Of a stretch of DNA of 64,000 bases, positions 33,940-44,679 are shown in pieces. The position numbers were made by a program, and so were the translations under genes. The notes below the pieces were generated by a model. The model did not search any database. It saw only the letters and a program-made list of their open reading frames with translations, and was not told where the DNA came from. This DNA comes from Heterohyrax brucei (lineage: Eukaryota > Chordata > Mammalia > Hyracoidea > Procaviidae): contig CM053140.1 of NCBI GenBank assembly GCA_028571685.1, positions 151,885,701-151,949,700 of the forward strand. The letters are read 5' to 3'. Each line of letters begins with the position of its first letter. Position 1 is the first letter of the stretch.

Positions 33940-36900
33940 AAAAAATAAATACATCAAAATGATAGCACTAAACACATGCCAGCCAAAGCCAAACACATAG
34001 CTATCAATAATTACGTTAAATGTAAATGAACTGAACGCTTCAGTAAAGAGACAATGAGTGACATCTTGGATCAAAAGACATGACCCATTGATATGTTGCT
34101 TACAAGAAACTCAGCTTAGACTTAAAGATATGAACAAACTAAAAATTAAAGGAAGGAAGAATATGTATCAAGCTAACAATGACAGAGAAGAGCAGGTGTG
34201 GCAATACTAATACCAGACAAAGTAAATTTTAATGTAAAATCCATCGTCGTGGACAAGGTTTGATGCTATTGCTGAAAGGTTGAATACACAAGCAGGACTT
34301 AACAACATTAAATATTTATGCACCCAATACTACAGCATCTAAGTATGTCAAAGAAACACTGACTACACTCAAAACTGAGATAGATCACTCCACAATAATA
34401 GTGCTAGACTTCAACACTCCATTCTCAGTATTGGACAGATCTTCTAGAAAAATGTCTATAAAGACACAGAAGATCTTATTGCCACAATTAGCCAACTAGA
34501 CCTCATCGACACATACAGATCTTTCTATCAATCAGCAGCTAATTATACCGTCTTCTCCAGTGCACAGGGACATTTTCCAGAATAGACCATCTGTTAGGAC
34601 ATAAAGCAAGTCTCAGCAAAATCCAAACTACTGAATTATTGCAAAGCATCTTCTCAGACCATAAGGCCATAAATGTAAAAGTCAGTAACAGAAAAAACAT
34701 AGATAGTAATTTTAACTCATTGAAACTGAACAACATCTTGTTCAAAAAGCCGTCGCTATAGAAGAAATCAAGGATGAAATAAAGAAACTGTGGATTCAAA
34801 CCAAAATGAAAACACTTCCTACCAGAACCTGTGGGATACAGCCAAAGAAGTACTCAGAGCTCAGTTTATCTCCATAAATGCACACATTTGGAAGAAAGAA
34901 AGAGCTCAAACCAAAGAACTAATCCTACAACTTGAACAAGTACAGAGAGAACAACAGAGACCCTTTGGGCACCAGAAGAAAACAGATCATAAAAATTAGA
35001 GCAGAACTAAATGAGTTAGAGAATAGAAGAACTACTGAAAAAACTGATAAGGACAAAAGCTGGTTTTTTGAAAAGATCAACAAAACTGACAAACTATTGG
35101 CTAAACTTACTGAAGAAAAACAGGAAAGGAAACAAATATCCTAAATAAGAAATGAGAGGGGCATGTCACAACAGACTCAACAGAAATCAAAACTATCATA
35201 ACAGAACACTATGAAAGACTGTGCTCTAACAGATTTGAAAACGTAGAGGAAATGGACCAATTCCTAGATTCATATGACCTACCAAAATTATCACAAAGTG
35301 GAGCAGAACAAAGTAATAAGAAATTGAAAAAGTCATCCCGAAACTGCCCACCAGAAAAAGCCCTGGGTCAGATGGCTTCCCCACAGAATTCTACCAAATC
35401 TTTAGAGAAGAGTTAACTCCAAACTACTGATACTAATTCACAGCATAGAAAGGGATGAGATACTTCCAAATTCATCGTAGGAAACCAGCATAACCCTGAT
35501 ACCAAAACCAGGGAAAGAAACCTAGGAAAAGAGCCAACAAAAAAGGAGAATTATAGACGAATATCATTTATGAACTTAGAAGCAAAAATCTTCAACAAAA
35601 TACTTGCCAACAGAATTAAACAACATATCAAAAAAATAATTCATCACAACCAAGTTGAATTCATCCCAGGGATGCAAGGCTGGTTCAGTATCAAAAAAAA
35701 AAAAAAAAAAAAAAAACGGTTAATGTGATCAACTACATAAACAATACAAAAGACAAGAATCACCTGATTTTGTCTATTGATGCAGAAAAGGCATTTGATA
35801 AAGTCTAACACACTCTCAGAAAAATAGAAATAGAAGGCAAGTTCCTCAGTGCAATAAGGGCCATTTGTGCAAAGACAACCACCTACATCATCCTGAATGG
35901 AGAAAGACTGAAACAATGCTCCTTGAGAATGGGAACTAGACAATGATGCCCACTCTCACCTCTCCTGTTCAAAATTGTGCTAGAATATCTGGCCAGAGCA
36001 ATTAGACAAGACAGAAAAATAAAGGGCATCTGCATCAGCAAAGAAGAACTAAAAATCTCTCTATGTGAGGATGATATGATTGTGTAGGCAGAGAATCCTA
36101 AAGAATCCATAAGTGAACTCCTCAGACCGATAGAAGATGTCAGCAAAGTCGTGGGATACAAGAAAAACATAAGTAAATCAGGAAGATTCATTTATACCAG
36201 CAGAGATTATTAAAGAAGAAATCACCAAATCAATACCAATTATTGTAGCCCCCAAGAAGATAAAATACCTAGGAGTAACTCTTAACTAGATAAATAAGAG
36301 AACTTTACAAAGAGAACTACAAGACGTTGCTTCAGGAAACTAAGAGAGATATACATAAACGGAGAAACCTACCCTGCTCTTGGGTAGGAAGATTTAACAT
36401 TGTGAAAATGTCTGTTTTATCCAAACCAATCTACATATACAATGCAATCCTAATACAAATTCCAGTGACATTTCTTAATGAGATGGAGAAACAAATCACC
36501 AACTTTGTTTGGAAAGGGAAGAAACCCTGGATAAATTAAGCACTACTGAAGAAGAACACACTGGGAGACCTCTCACAACCTGACTTTAGAACATATTACA
36601 GTGCCACAGCAGTCAAAGCAGCCTGGTACTCGTACAAAAAGAGACAGATAGATCAATGGAAGAGGGTTGAGACCCCAGAGATGCCACCATCCTCTTTGAA
36701 CAGTTGATATTCAACAAAGGCCCCAGAATTTTAAACTGAGCTAAAAACAGTCTCTTTAATAAATGGTGCTGGTAAAATTGGATATCCATCTGCAAAAAAA
36801 CGGAAACATGGCCCATATCTCATACCTTATACAAAAACCAACTCAAATTGGATAATAGACCAAAATATCAAATCTAAAACAAAGAAAAGTAGGGTCAACA

Positions 36901-37722
36901 ATGGCAGTGTTAACACACAGTGCAGACAGATTTCAAAAACGAACAAAGTACGATCAACAGAAGAGAAAATAGATAAATAGGAACTACTAAGAATCAAACA
37001 CTTTTGTTCACCCAAAGACTTTATCAAAAGAGTTAAAAGGCCACCTACAGAAGGGGAAAATATATTTGGCAACTATATTTCAGACTGATATCTGATCTCC
37101 ATAATCTACAAAGTACTACAAAACATCAACAAGAAAAGGATAAATAATCCCATTAAGTGGTGGGAGAAGGAGATGGACAAATACTTCTCTAAAGAGGACA
37201 TCTAGCCAGCCACAAGACACGTGTGAAAATGTTCACAATTATTAGCTATGAAAGAAATTCAAATCAAAACAATGATGAGATATCATCTCACTTCAACGAG
37301 GTTGACCATGATCCAAAAAACACAAAACAACAAATGCTGGAGAGGCTATGGAGAAATTGGAACTCTCCTATATCACTGGTGGTATTGCAAAATGGTAGAA
37401 CCTCTTTGGAAAGTAATCTGCTGCTTCCTTAAAAAGATAAGAAATAGATTTACCATTTGACCCAGTAATCTCACCGCTTGGAATATATCCTACAGATGCA
37501 AGGGAAGTCACACAAACAGATACATGCACAGGAATGTTTATTGTAGCACAACCCACAATAGCAAAAACCTGGAGTCAATCCAGATGTCCAACAACAGATG
37601 AATAGATAAACTATGGTATACATACTCAATGATGTAGCAATGATAAAGAACAGTGATGATTTTAGGAATCATCTCAACCTGGTTTCAACTGGAAAACATT
37701 ATGTTGAGGGAAATTAGTCAAG
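33940..37722 (+). pseudogene. L1 ORF2 relic (copy C)
   Basis: The endonuclease is recognisable from the 'LNVNEL...' start near 34,015 and from 'TIIVLDFNTPFS' near 34,400, where the glycine of GDFN is replaced. RT motif A reads '[14 protein letters not shown]' near 35,770 and is followed directly by a stop. The YADD equivalent near 36,065 reads 'LCEDDMIV' then a stop, so both aspartates remain but the residues before them are changed. An A-run expansion at about 35,693-35,715 shifts the frame. C-terminal sequence near 37,600-37,720 follows the L1 pattern. Confidence 0.86.
35693..35715. repeat. A-homopolymer expansion inside L1 copy C
   Basis: About 23 consecutive A residues in the RT region, where copy B has 'catcagaaaaacaa' and copy D 'ttaagaaaaacaa'. 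Confidence 0.9.
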
Positions 37723-38760
37723 GGCACAAGGACAAATATTATATGAGACCCCTACGATAAGGACTTGAAAACAGACTCATGTACAGAAGGAAAGACTCTT
37801 TGACGGCTACAAGGGAAGGGAGAGAGAGAGGGAGAGAGCTGGTTATAGATTATGTAGTTGATAGAAGTTTGGTTGGGTGAAATCTGTGACAGCACATATT
37901 AGAAAGAAGATTAGCTTAACTGGACTTGAACATAAACTGAAAAGTCTTCCAATCTTATAATATGGCAAGGACAGAGTAACAAGGGTGGGTTCCTGGGACC
38001 ATGCTGTCAGGGAACATCAAGGCCAGTTGTCATAACTAGTCTATTGCTAAGAGAGTCTTCTCTACCCCATACTGGTGAATGGCATCTTGGGTCGTAACAG
38101 CTAGCGAGATGCCATCTGAGTTACAACTAATGGTCCCAACACAGCAGGAAAAGATGATCACCAAGGACAGAAATGACATGGGGGAAAGAGAACCCAGAAG
38201 ACAGAAAGATCCATGTGAATGGGTGACTACATCATCAATGTGGCCAGAAGAACCAGGTGGTGCTCAGCCACCACTAGTGACAGCCATGATTGGGCTCACA
38301 AACTTGAGTCCCAGCCAGTGGCAAATCGAGATTAAAAAGATTAAAAAGTTCACCCTTAGAACTCCACTAAAAGGCGACAATTGATGGTCCAAAGGCCTGG
38401 GGGTTCCCCTGGAAGCATGACACCTAGACCTGATGCAGCCCCTGTTCATAAATCAATACTGAGGTCAACTCCTCAGACAGGAATAGATTGGAATCAGCCA
38501 CACAGGGTCAACCATATCGTGTGTGCACTTTATCATTCTATGCATCTGTAGGATGTTGCCCTACTGGCCTCTTACTAGAGTGGAGTGGAGAGGGTGGAGA
38601 ACAATGGACAGGAGATTGTTAAGATGAAATGACATGTATAGAACAGTAAGGAGGACTGTGCTGTCACTGGGTAAGGAGAGTGGTAGGAGCTGCACTCAGG
38701 CGGGCATGCAAATTTAAACTGTACTGTACACTTTTACTCAATCACAAAAAAAAAAAAAAA
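37723..38760 (+). mobile_element. L1 copy C 3'UTR
   Basis: Contains a purine tract at about 37,811-37,840 ('ggagagagagagggagagag'), then the GC-richer block with a chance 101-codon frame (38,079-38,384), and the terminal block shared with positions 1-336. The frame has no domain I recognise and is not open in copies B, D or G. Confidence 0.8.
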
Positions 38761-39655
38761 ATCCCTGGGTTACTTTAACAGTTTTATTATTCTTGGCCTG
38801 GAGAGTTTTTTACTAATTTAAATTGAAATCTATTTTAATAATTCTTGTAGCTGTTCTGGATATAATACTTAGATTGTTTCTCTCACTGGTTTTTCATGTT
38901 AGGGAAGTGATAGATTACAATTTGTTTGTTATTTATATCACTCCAACTCAGGTAAAACTGTTAGTATTCAAAAGCTTCTAATTCATTTTCATAATTTTTA
39001 AATTTACATATTTTATTTTAAATTCCTCTACTTACATTTAATGTGAAATAATAATTTTAATAACGAGTATCCATGACTTGCACACCTTGTATACCAGGTA
39101 TACTTGTAATGTGGTGTTCCCAAGAATGGAGAGAAAGTACCTAAACTTAGATGATTTTCTCTTCTTCTGTCATATATACCATACTTAGCTTAGATTCTAC
39201 ATCATAGTCTATATAACATCACACAAAAGCACCTATTGATTGATAATACCCCAGAGAATGTGACAAAGATTTAAAAGCTACTGCGCAGCCACTTGTTCCT
39301 ATTTCATGTCATGAATGTGAGGCCACATAGTCAACATAATTTTTTTCTCCAGTTTTGGGGAGTGAGTCTACGTCTGCAAAGTTTCTGTATTTAATCTGTC
39401 AATGTACTAATAATCCTATCGATATATTGTGAAATTAAAAAAAAATCCTCAACTTCTTGTGCAACTGTGTATCAATTTAGACCATACAAGTTAAAATTCA
39501 CTTGATGGCAAACATGTTTTTTTTTTTTTAAGATAGAATAATGATTTAATCCAACAATTAATGTTCTGTTTTGATTTGCTTCCAGTTGTACATGATTTCC
39601 ACAAAAAATATCCATTATTTCTATACAAAATGACTCTATAATGATATTTACACAT
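38761..39655. other. No recognisable gene
   Basis: AT-rich sequence. A short perfect inverted repeat 'gtatacc-a-ggtatac' is near 39,089 and a T-run near 39,518-39,530. No gene or repeat family recognised. Confidence 0.5.
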
Positions 39656-39661
39656 TGTGCC

Positions 39662-40355
39662 ATGTCAGCAATTTTTCTGCTGAGAAATCTGATGAAACCC
39701 TACAGGGTTTCCCTCTGAATGTTAGCTTTGCTTTGAGTCTTGCTACCTCTGAGTTTCTGCTTATGTTTCATTTTGTAAAGCTTGCTTATAATATGTCTCG
39801 GAGTCTTTCTTTGGAGATCTGTATTGAGTGGTGTTCAATATACATCTTGGATATCTATATTCTCTTCTTTTGTAATTTCTGAGAAGTTTTCTGTCATCAG
39901 CTCAGCAACAATAGTCTCTGTGTTCTCAGGTGTATCACCCTGTTCAGGAACTTCAATTAATTGTAGGTTGCTCCTCTTAATAGAGTCCCACATGCTTCTT
40001 AATGTTTTTTCATTTTTTTTCTCGTTTCTTTTTCCTGACTTCTCATAGATGCTGGAGTCAGTAGCTCTGTCTTCCAAATCAGAAAGTCTGTTTTCCATCT
40101 GTTCTACTGTTTTCTTGGCTTTCAGTTGAAGTTTCTATATGTTTGGTTTTGTTCTTGATCTTTGGATTTCAGAGCACTGGTGTTCCATCAGATTGAACAG
40201 TTTGCTTAATTTTTGTTTTACTCTGTTGCATTTTGTATAAGGTCTAGCATGGCTCTCTATATAATCCTTTTGTATTCACCTTCTGATAATTTCAGAAAAG
40301 GTTCTTCATCTGGGAAGTTGTGAGGTGCTTTCTTTTGGCAGCCTTCTGAGGCCAT
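39662..40355 (-). pseudogene. L1 ORF1 relic (copy H), 3'-truncated
   Basis: The ATG is preserved at 40,353-40,355 (minus strand), followed by 'MASEGCQKKAPHNFPDEE'. The block 39,835-40,098 is open and begins 'MENRLSDLEDRATDSSIYEK', the end of the coiled coil, then 'SMWDSIKRSNLQLIEVPEQG', the start of the RRM. The C-terminal RNA-binding domain is cut after the 'SDFSAE' motif. Earlier stops occur in the coiled-coil part. Confidence 0.82.
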
Positions 40356-40628
40356 GGGTGATTTCTTGTTTACAGTTTTCTCCAGAGTTTGTTGTTTTTG
40401 GGGCATGATTTGAGTCAGTAGAGACTGGGAGAGATGCTGTGAGGATGGACTACAGTTGTTTCTCTAGGCCGTCTTACAATGACAGATAAAGATATCTGAC
40501 AACTTCCAAAGTCAGTCATGTTTTCAGGTGCGTAGGTCCCTCTGGCCAGCTAGAAAAGTAAGTACCTCTATATTGAACCCAGATGTTATAAACTAGTTCA
40601 AAATACAGAAAGGATACTGCCCTGCTGG

Positions 40629-40974
40629 CCTCTGCTGCCATGCACCAGCTGTAGGTAATACTGTATAGAATCTTGCTTTTCTGCTTGAAAAGCACTCTCC
40701 TCTGGGCACTTGTTGACTCCCAGCCCAGGAATTAGGTCCAGTTGAGGCTTTCAAATGGGTGCATCCACCTCCCAGTGGAATAAGATGGTGTCCTGCACAA
40801 GCTCTCCACCTGGCTGGGACCAAAAGAGAGGCTAAAGGTGTTGAGATCCAGAGTGCACAGCCTCTGTTTCTGGATCCCAGCCATAGGAAACACTGTAAAA
40901 CACAGCTTTTCTGCTGGAAAAGCACTCTCTTCTGGGGAGGTGCTGCCCCCCAGCCTAGAAACTACATCCAGCTG
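40629..40974 (-). promoter_or_regulatory. Duplicated unit in the L1 5'UTR
   Basis: The block 40,629-40,745 recurs at 40,861-40,974 with roughly three quarters identity by eye; shared strings include 'gcttttctgct' and 'gaaaagcactctc'. The offset is 232 bp. This is the arrangement of tandem 5'UTR units (monomers) that serve as promoters in some L1 families, such as those of mouse. Only two units are seen here and promoter function is an inference. Confidence 0.6.
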
Positions 40975-40977
40975 TTC

Positions 40978-41089
40978 CCCTCATTTGGATTTCTAGCCTC
41001 CGTAACTGTAAAAAATTCCATTTCTGTTCCTTGAAGCCTTTGAGTTTGTAGTAGTGTATTGCGACATCCCTGGGAAACTAAGACACCCA
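40978..41089 (+). mobile_element. MaLR-type LTR 3' end relic
   Basis: Blocks 'tttctagcctccgtaactgt', 'ttccatttctgttccttgaa', 'gagtttgtagtagtgtattg' and 'ctgggaaactaagacacc' follow the 3' end of THE1/MST/MLT1-like LTRs as I remember them. It is old and short. L1 copy H starts directly next to it. Confidence 0.5.
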
Positions 41090-42847
41090 ATTAATGGGAA
41101 GGCATATTTATGAAATCCTACCACTGAGCCTTCCTTTTCTTAATAGAACAAACCTTGTAGAATTTGTAGAATAAATCTTGAATAAGTATGCTATAAAATT
41201 CTTAAGTGATACTTTTGGCTTTAAACTGCTGGTATTTCATTTTTAATTTTCATACTGTTTTTCAATTATATTGTCTATGGAGGTAACTACTCTCATAGTT
41301 GAGTTTTGTTGTGAAGACTTTATCAGCTTTCAAAAATCTATTATATGACTTTCTGTCCTCTCTTTTGCTTTGGAATAATTAGATTAATACAGGTATTTTC
41401 AATTTTTTGAATATTCAACCAAACTTACCTGTGAAGATGTCTTAACTCAATGTGTTTTAGGACGATTAATCTTTGACAAAATTCACTTTAAGACATGGTT
41501 AGTTATTTGTTCCATTCCCTCAAAATATGTTATGTTTTGTTTCAATAGTTCATATTGACTTTCAAGTTTATTAAGATAGTAATTTCCTTTTTAATTATCT
41601 CAGTTTTCTTCATGTGATTATGTATACTTTCTCATGATCATTTTTTCATTTGACCAATTCTTTGCTAGTCTTTAGCAATTTCATTCTTTCTATTAGATCA
41701 TGTTGTTTCTAAACTACTGCTGTTTATGCTTATATCAGTACAATCATTTTACATTCCTTTTTAAAGATGGATTTAATGGGTTATATTTTTTGCAAACAAA
41801 TTATTACTAAGAGACTGCTTTTGTTTTGTATGTACTTGCTTAGTATATATTTGATCATCATTTTATTTAAATCAGCACAGCTATTCTATATTTAGTGAAC
41901 TTGGGAGTGTGCTATGCTGTAAGATTATTGATTTTTAGCTCAATATGATATTTTCAAGTAGGTACGTTTGCCTCATTTACTGATATTTCCTGATTTATTT
42001 GTTCTCACATTTATAATCTTACTTAACGTTTCTTAATATTTTCCTTTTTTTTATTTTCATGTAGTTACAGAAGGTTTTTGATTTCTCTCCATTATTTCAG
42101 TTCAAATAGGATTTATATTCAAACACTTACATAACATATTTAAACTCTAAACAATTTAATGGTATACACTGAAAATAGTCTTAGGGTTGATAGCCTGATA
42201 GCCCAACTGCAAAAATCTTCCAGGAAGTATTGTTATAATTCACAGGGATGGTTTCCCAAGCCATGTCAGAATTATATGTCCTTTCTCATTGGTTCCAAGA
42301 CTTTGACAAGATTTTCTGTCAGCAACTTGAAATGTCACTAGTGCTGAACCATGTAGATCTTAAATAGGGATCTATGAGTGTATTTCTACAAATCTCTACT
42401 TATTCCATATTCTCTGTCTTTGCTTTTGTTAGGAAACACTGCTCTGGATTTTATCTAAGGCCAGGCTTTATGCTTGTGCAATGGATCCTTTGATCTCAGT
42501 TCATGACAGGATTTCATTGCTCTGCCCTTCATCACATTTGTACCCTTTTATTGAATTATTCTAATCAGCTTAAAAAATACTTCAACTATCCCATTTTGTA
42601 AATATATAAACAAATAGACTAAAACAAAACATCTTGCCACCACAGTATTTTCCAAATACTGCATTTTTCTGCTTCAGTGCATAGGAAAATTAAATTTGCA
42701 TAAGAGTTGCCTATATATATGATGTTTATATCCACTACTTCTAACTTTTCCTTTTCTCTGTTGAATCTGCTTCATCTTTATGTACCTGACCACATTCCCC
42801 AGAACTATATCATCTCTTTGCATGTCATACATAAAATTAAAGACCAA
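41090..42847. other. No recognisable gene; T-rich
   Basis: About 1.75 kb of AT-rich, T-rich plus strand. It could be the antisense of an old LINE, but I could not match ordered blocks. No exon or RNA gene seen. Confidence 0.5.
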
Positions 42848-42998
42848 CCCTGTTGCTGTACAGTCAATTCTGACTCACAGAGACTTTACAGGACAGAGCA
42901 GAACTGCTCCATAGCGTTTCCCAAGGAGCACTTGGTGGATTTGATCTGCCAACTTTTGGTTAGTAGCTGTAGCACTTAACCACTATGCTGCCAGTGAG
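42848..42998 (-). mobile_element. Afrotherian SINE, minus strand
   Basis: Runs from 'ccctgttgctgtacagtcaa' (tail module) through 'cagagcagaactgctccata' to 'cacttaaccactatgctgcc' (tRNA-like head). Full-length short form. Confidence 0.85.
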
Positions 42999-43367
42999 TT
43001 CATACATCAAGTACATGCACTAACTCTAAGTCCTCTAACTGGGCCAATCTACAGCATTGACACAGCTCATTTCTTCTTAATCTTTAAGACATTTTTTATC
43101 CTCTGTTTCTCTCACTCACATGCTCTCTTTTCAGTTACTTTGCTATAGGATTATTTTTCTTGCCTCCAAATGTTAGAACTCCCCAGGTATAGTCCTTGGA
43201 TTTGGACCTCATGACTTATTCCTACCTACTTGCATCACAAGGAATAATCTTGTATGTTTAAATACCAATTGTAAGCTGTTTGTTGCGCTTCAGATTCATA
43301 GAATTTACTATTAGACAAACCACATATATATATCTAAAAATATATCAAACTTAACATGTCTCAAAAC
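42999..43367. other. No recognisable feature
   Basis: Unassigned AT-rich spacer between a SINE and the poly-T end of an L1. Confidence 0.55.
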
Positions 43368-44287
43368 TTTTTTTTTTATTGTGACTGACTGAAAATGTAC
43401 AATCCAGTTGAAATTTTCATGCCTGCCTATCTGTAGCTCTTCTCCTCTCCTTGCCCAATGACAGCACATTCCTCCTTTCCATTCTATACATGTCATATTC
43501 TCTTAACAGTCTCCTGTCCCTTCCTCTCCACCTTCTCTAGCTAATCTAGCTAATGATTGTGAGCATTTCTGCATGTGTCTTTTCGCTACCTGGATATTCT
43601 TTTTAGAGAAATGTCTGTCTATCTCCCTTGCCCAGTGCTTAGTTGGGTTATTGATTCTTTTCTTGTTGATATCTTGAAGCACCTTGTAGATTATGGAGAT
43701 CAGATATCAGTCAGACATATAGTTGTCAATTTTTTTTCCCATTCCATAGGTGATCTTTTAATTCTTTTGATAAGGTCTTCAGACGAGCAAAAGTGTTTGA
43801 TTATTAGTAGTTCCCATTTATATATTTTCTGTTTATTGTGCTTTGTCTATCAGATTTTGAAGTCTGTCTACCCTGTGTATTAAAACTTCCATTGTTGATC
43901 CTATTTTTTCTTGGATGGCCTTTATTGTTTTAGGTTTGATATTTAGATATTTTATCCAGTTTGGGTTGTTTTTTTGTGTAAGGTGTAAGATACGGTTCTT
44001 GTTTCAGTTTTTTCCAGATCAGTATTCAATTTTACTAGCACCATTTACTAAAGAGACTGTTTTTAACCCAGTTTACAATCTTAGGGCCTTTGTCAAATCT
44101 CAGCTGTTCATAAGAGGATGGTGCTATCTCTGGGGTCTTGACTCTATTCTATTGGTCTATATGTCTCTTTTTGTACAAGTATCAGGCCGTTTTGACTACT
44201 GTGGCAATGTAAAAGGTTCTAAAATAGGGTAGTGAGAGGCCTCCTAGTGTGTTGTTCTTCTTTAGCAGTGTTTTGCTTATCTGGATC
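43368..44287 (-). mobile_element. L1 (copy F), minus strand, with internal deletion
   Basis: Poly-T at 43,368-43,378, then about 170 bp of reverse-complemented B-type 3'UTR ('gatgacagcacattcctcc'-like), then at about 43,541-43,555 a jump into ORF2 ('gattgtgagcatttctgcat') that continues to 44,287 ('gcagtgttttgcttatctgg'). Compared with copy B, about 1.3 kb covering the ORF2 C-terminus and most of the 3'UTR is absent at the junction. The remaining ORF2 part lies downstream of the RT core. Confidence 0.82.
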
Positions 44288-44490
44288 AAACTAGACTCCT
44301 GATTTTCCAGTTCCAAAATCATACCCCTCAATTATGACTTTCACCAGTAAATGACATCCCCATTTCCCCAAGTGCTTAGGCTTCTTGTTTGTGTTCATAG
44401 CCCATATCCACTCTACACATCAAAAGTAACATACAAAATCACAATTTCAAGGAAACAAACACTGAAGGCCACTAAAATAAAAAAAAAAAA

Positions 44491-44602
44491 GTGTCATCAA
44501 GTCAATTCTGACTCATAGGGATCCTATAGGACATAGTGAAACTGTTCCATAGAGTTTCCAAGGAGTGCCTGGTGGATGTGAACTTCTGACCTTTTGGTTA
44601 AT
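44491..44602 (-). mobile_element. SINE, minus strand, head-truncated
   Basis: Starts with an A-run and tail 'gtgtcatcaagtcaattctg' and ends in 'gaccttttggttaatac'; the tRNA-like head is missing because L1 copy G begins there. The junction suggests the L1 5' end joined inside the SINE. Confidence 0.75.
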
Positions 44603-44679
44603 ACATAAAGAAAAAAGACTCAGCACAGAAAATGGAATACAATAGAAGAAATGTCCACAACACCCCCCAAAAGGCATCA

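Larger units (their letters stand above)
33885..38760 (+). mobile_element. L1 (copy C), 5'-truncated, with A-tail
   Basis: Starts in the region just upstream of ORF2 ('aagagtgtcacagaacagaa', matching about 7,060 in copy B), contains an ORF2 relic (about 33,940-37,722), and ends with B-type 3'UTR and an A15 tail at 38,746-38,760. Length 4.9 kb. Clearly the closest relative of copy B in this window. Confidence 0.9.
39656..40977 (-). mobile_element. L1 5' half (copy H), minus strand
   Basis: On the minus strand this runs from an L1 5'UTR (40,977 down to 40,356) into ORF1 (40,355 down to about 39,662) and then stops inside the ORF1 C-terminal domain ('RVSSDFSAE' on the minus strand). ORF2 and the 3' end are absent. 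A 3'-missing L1 cannot arise by simple 5' truncation, so the rest was lost by deletion or rearrangement, or moved apart. Confidence 0.82.

Noticed and set aside
38079-38384. 101-codon frame in the L1 3'UTR as a third L1 ORF
   Set aside because: The corresponding regions of copies B, D and G contain stops or shifts, so there is no sign of conservation.
33084-38760. Simple twin-priming 5' inversion of one L1
   Set aside because: Both outer ends are L1 3' ends with their own A/T tails, and the 3'UTR is present twice; a single inverted insertion would not give this.
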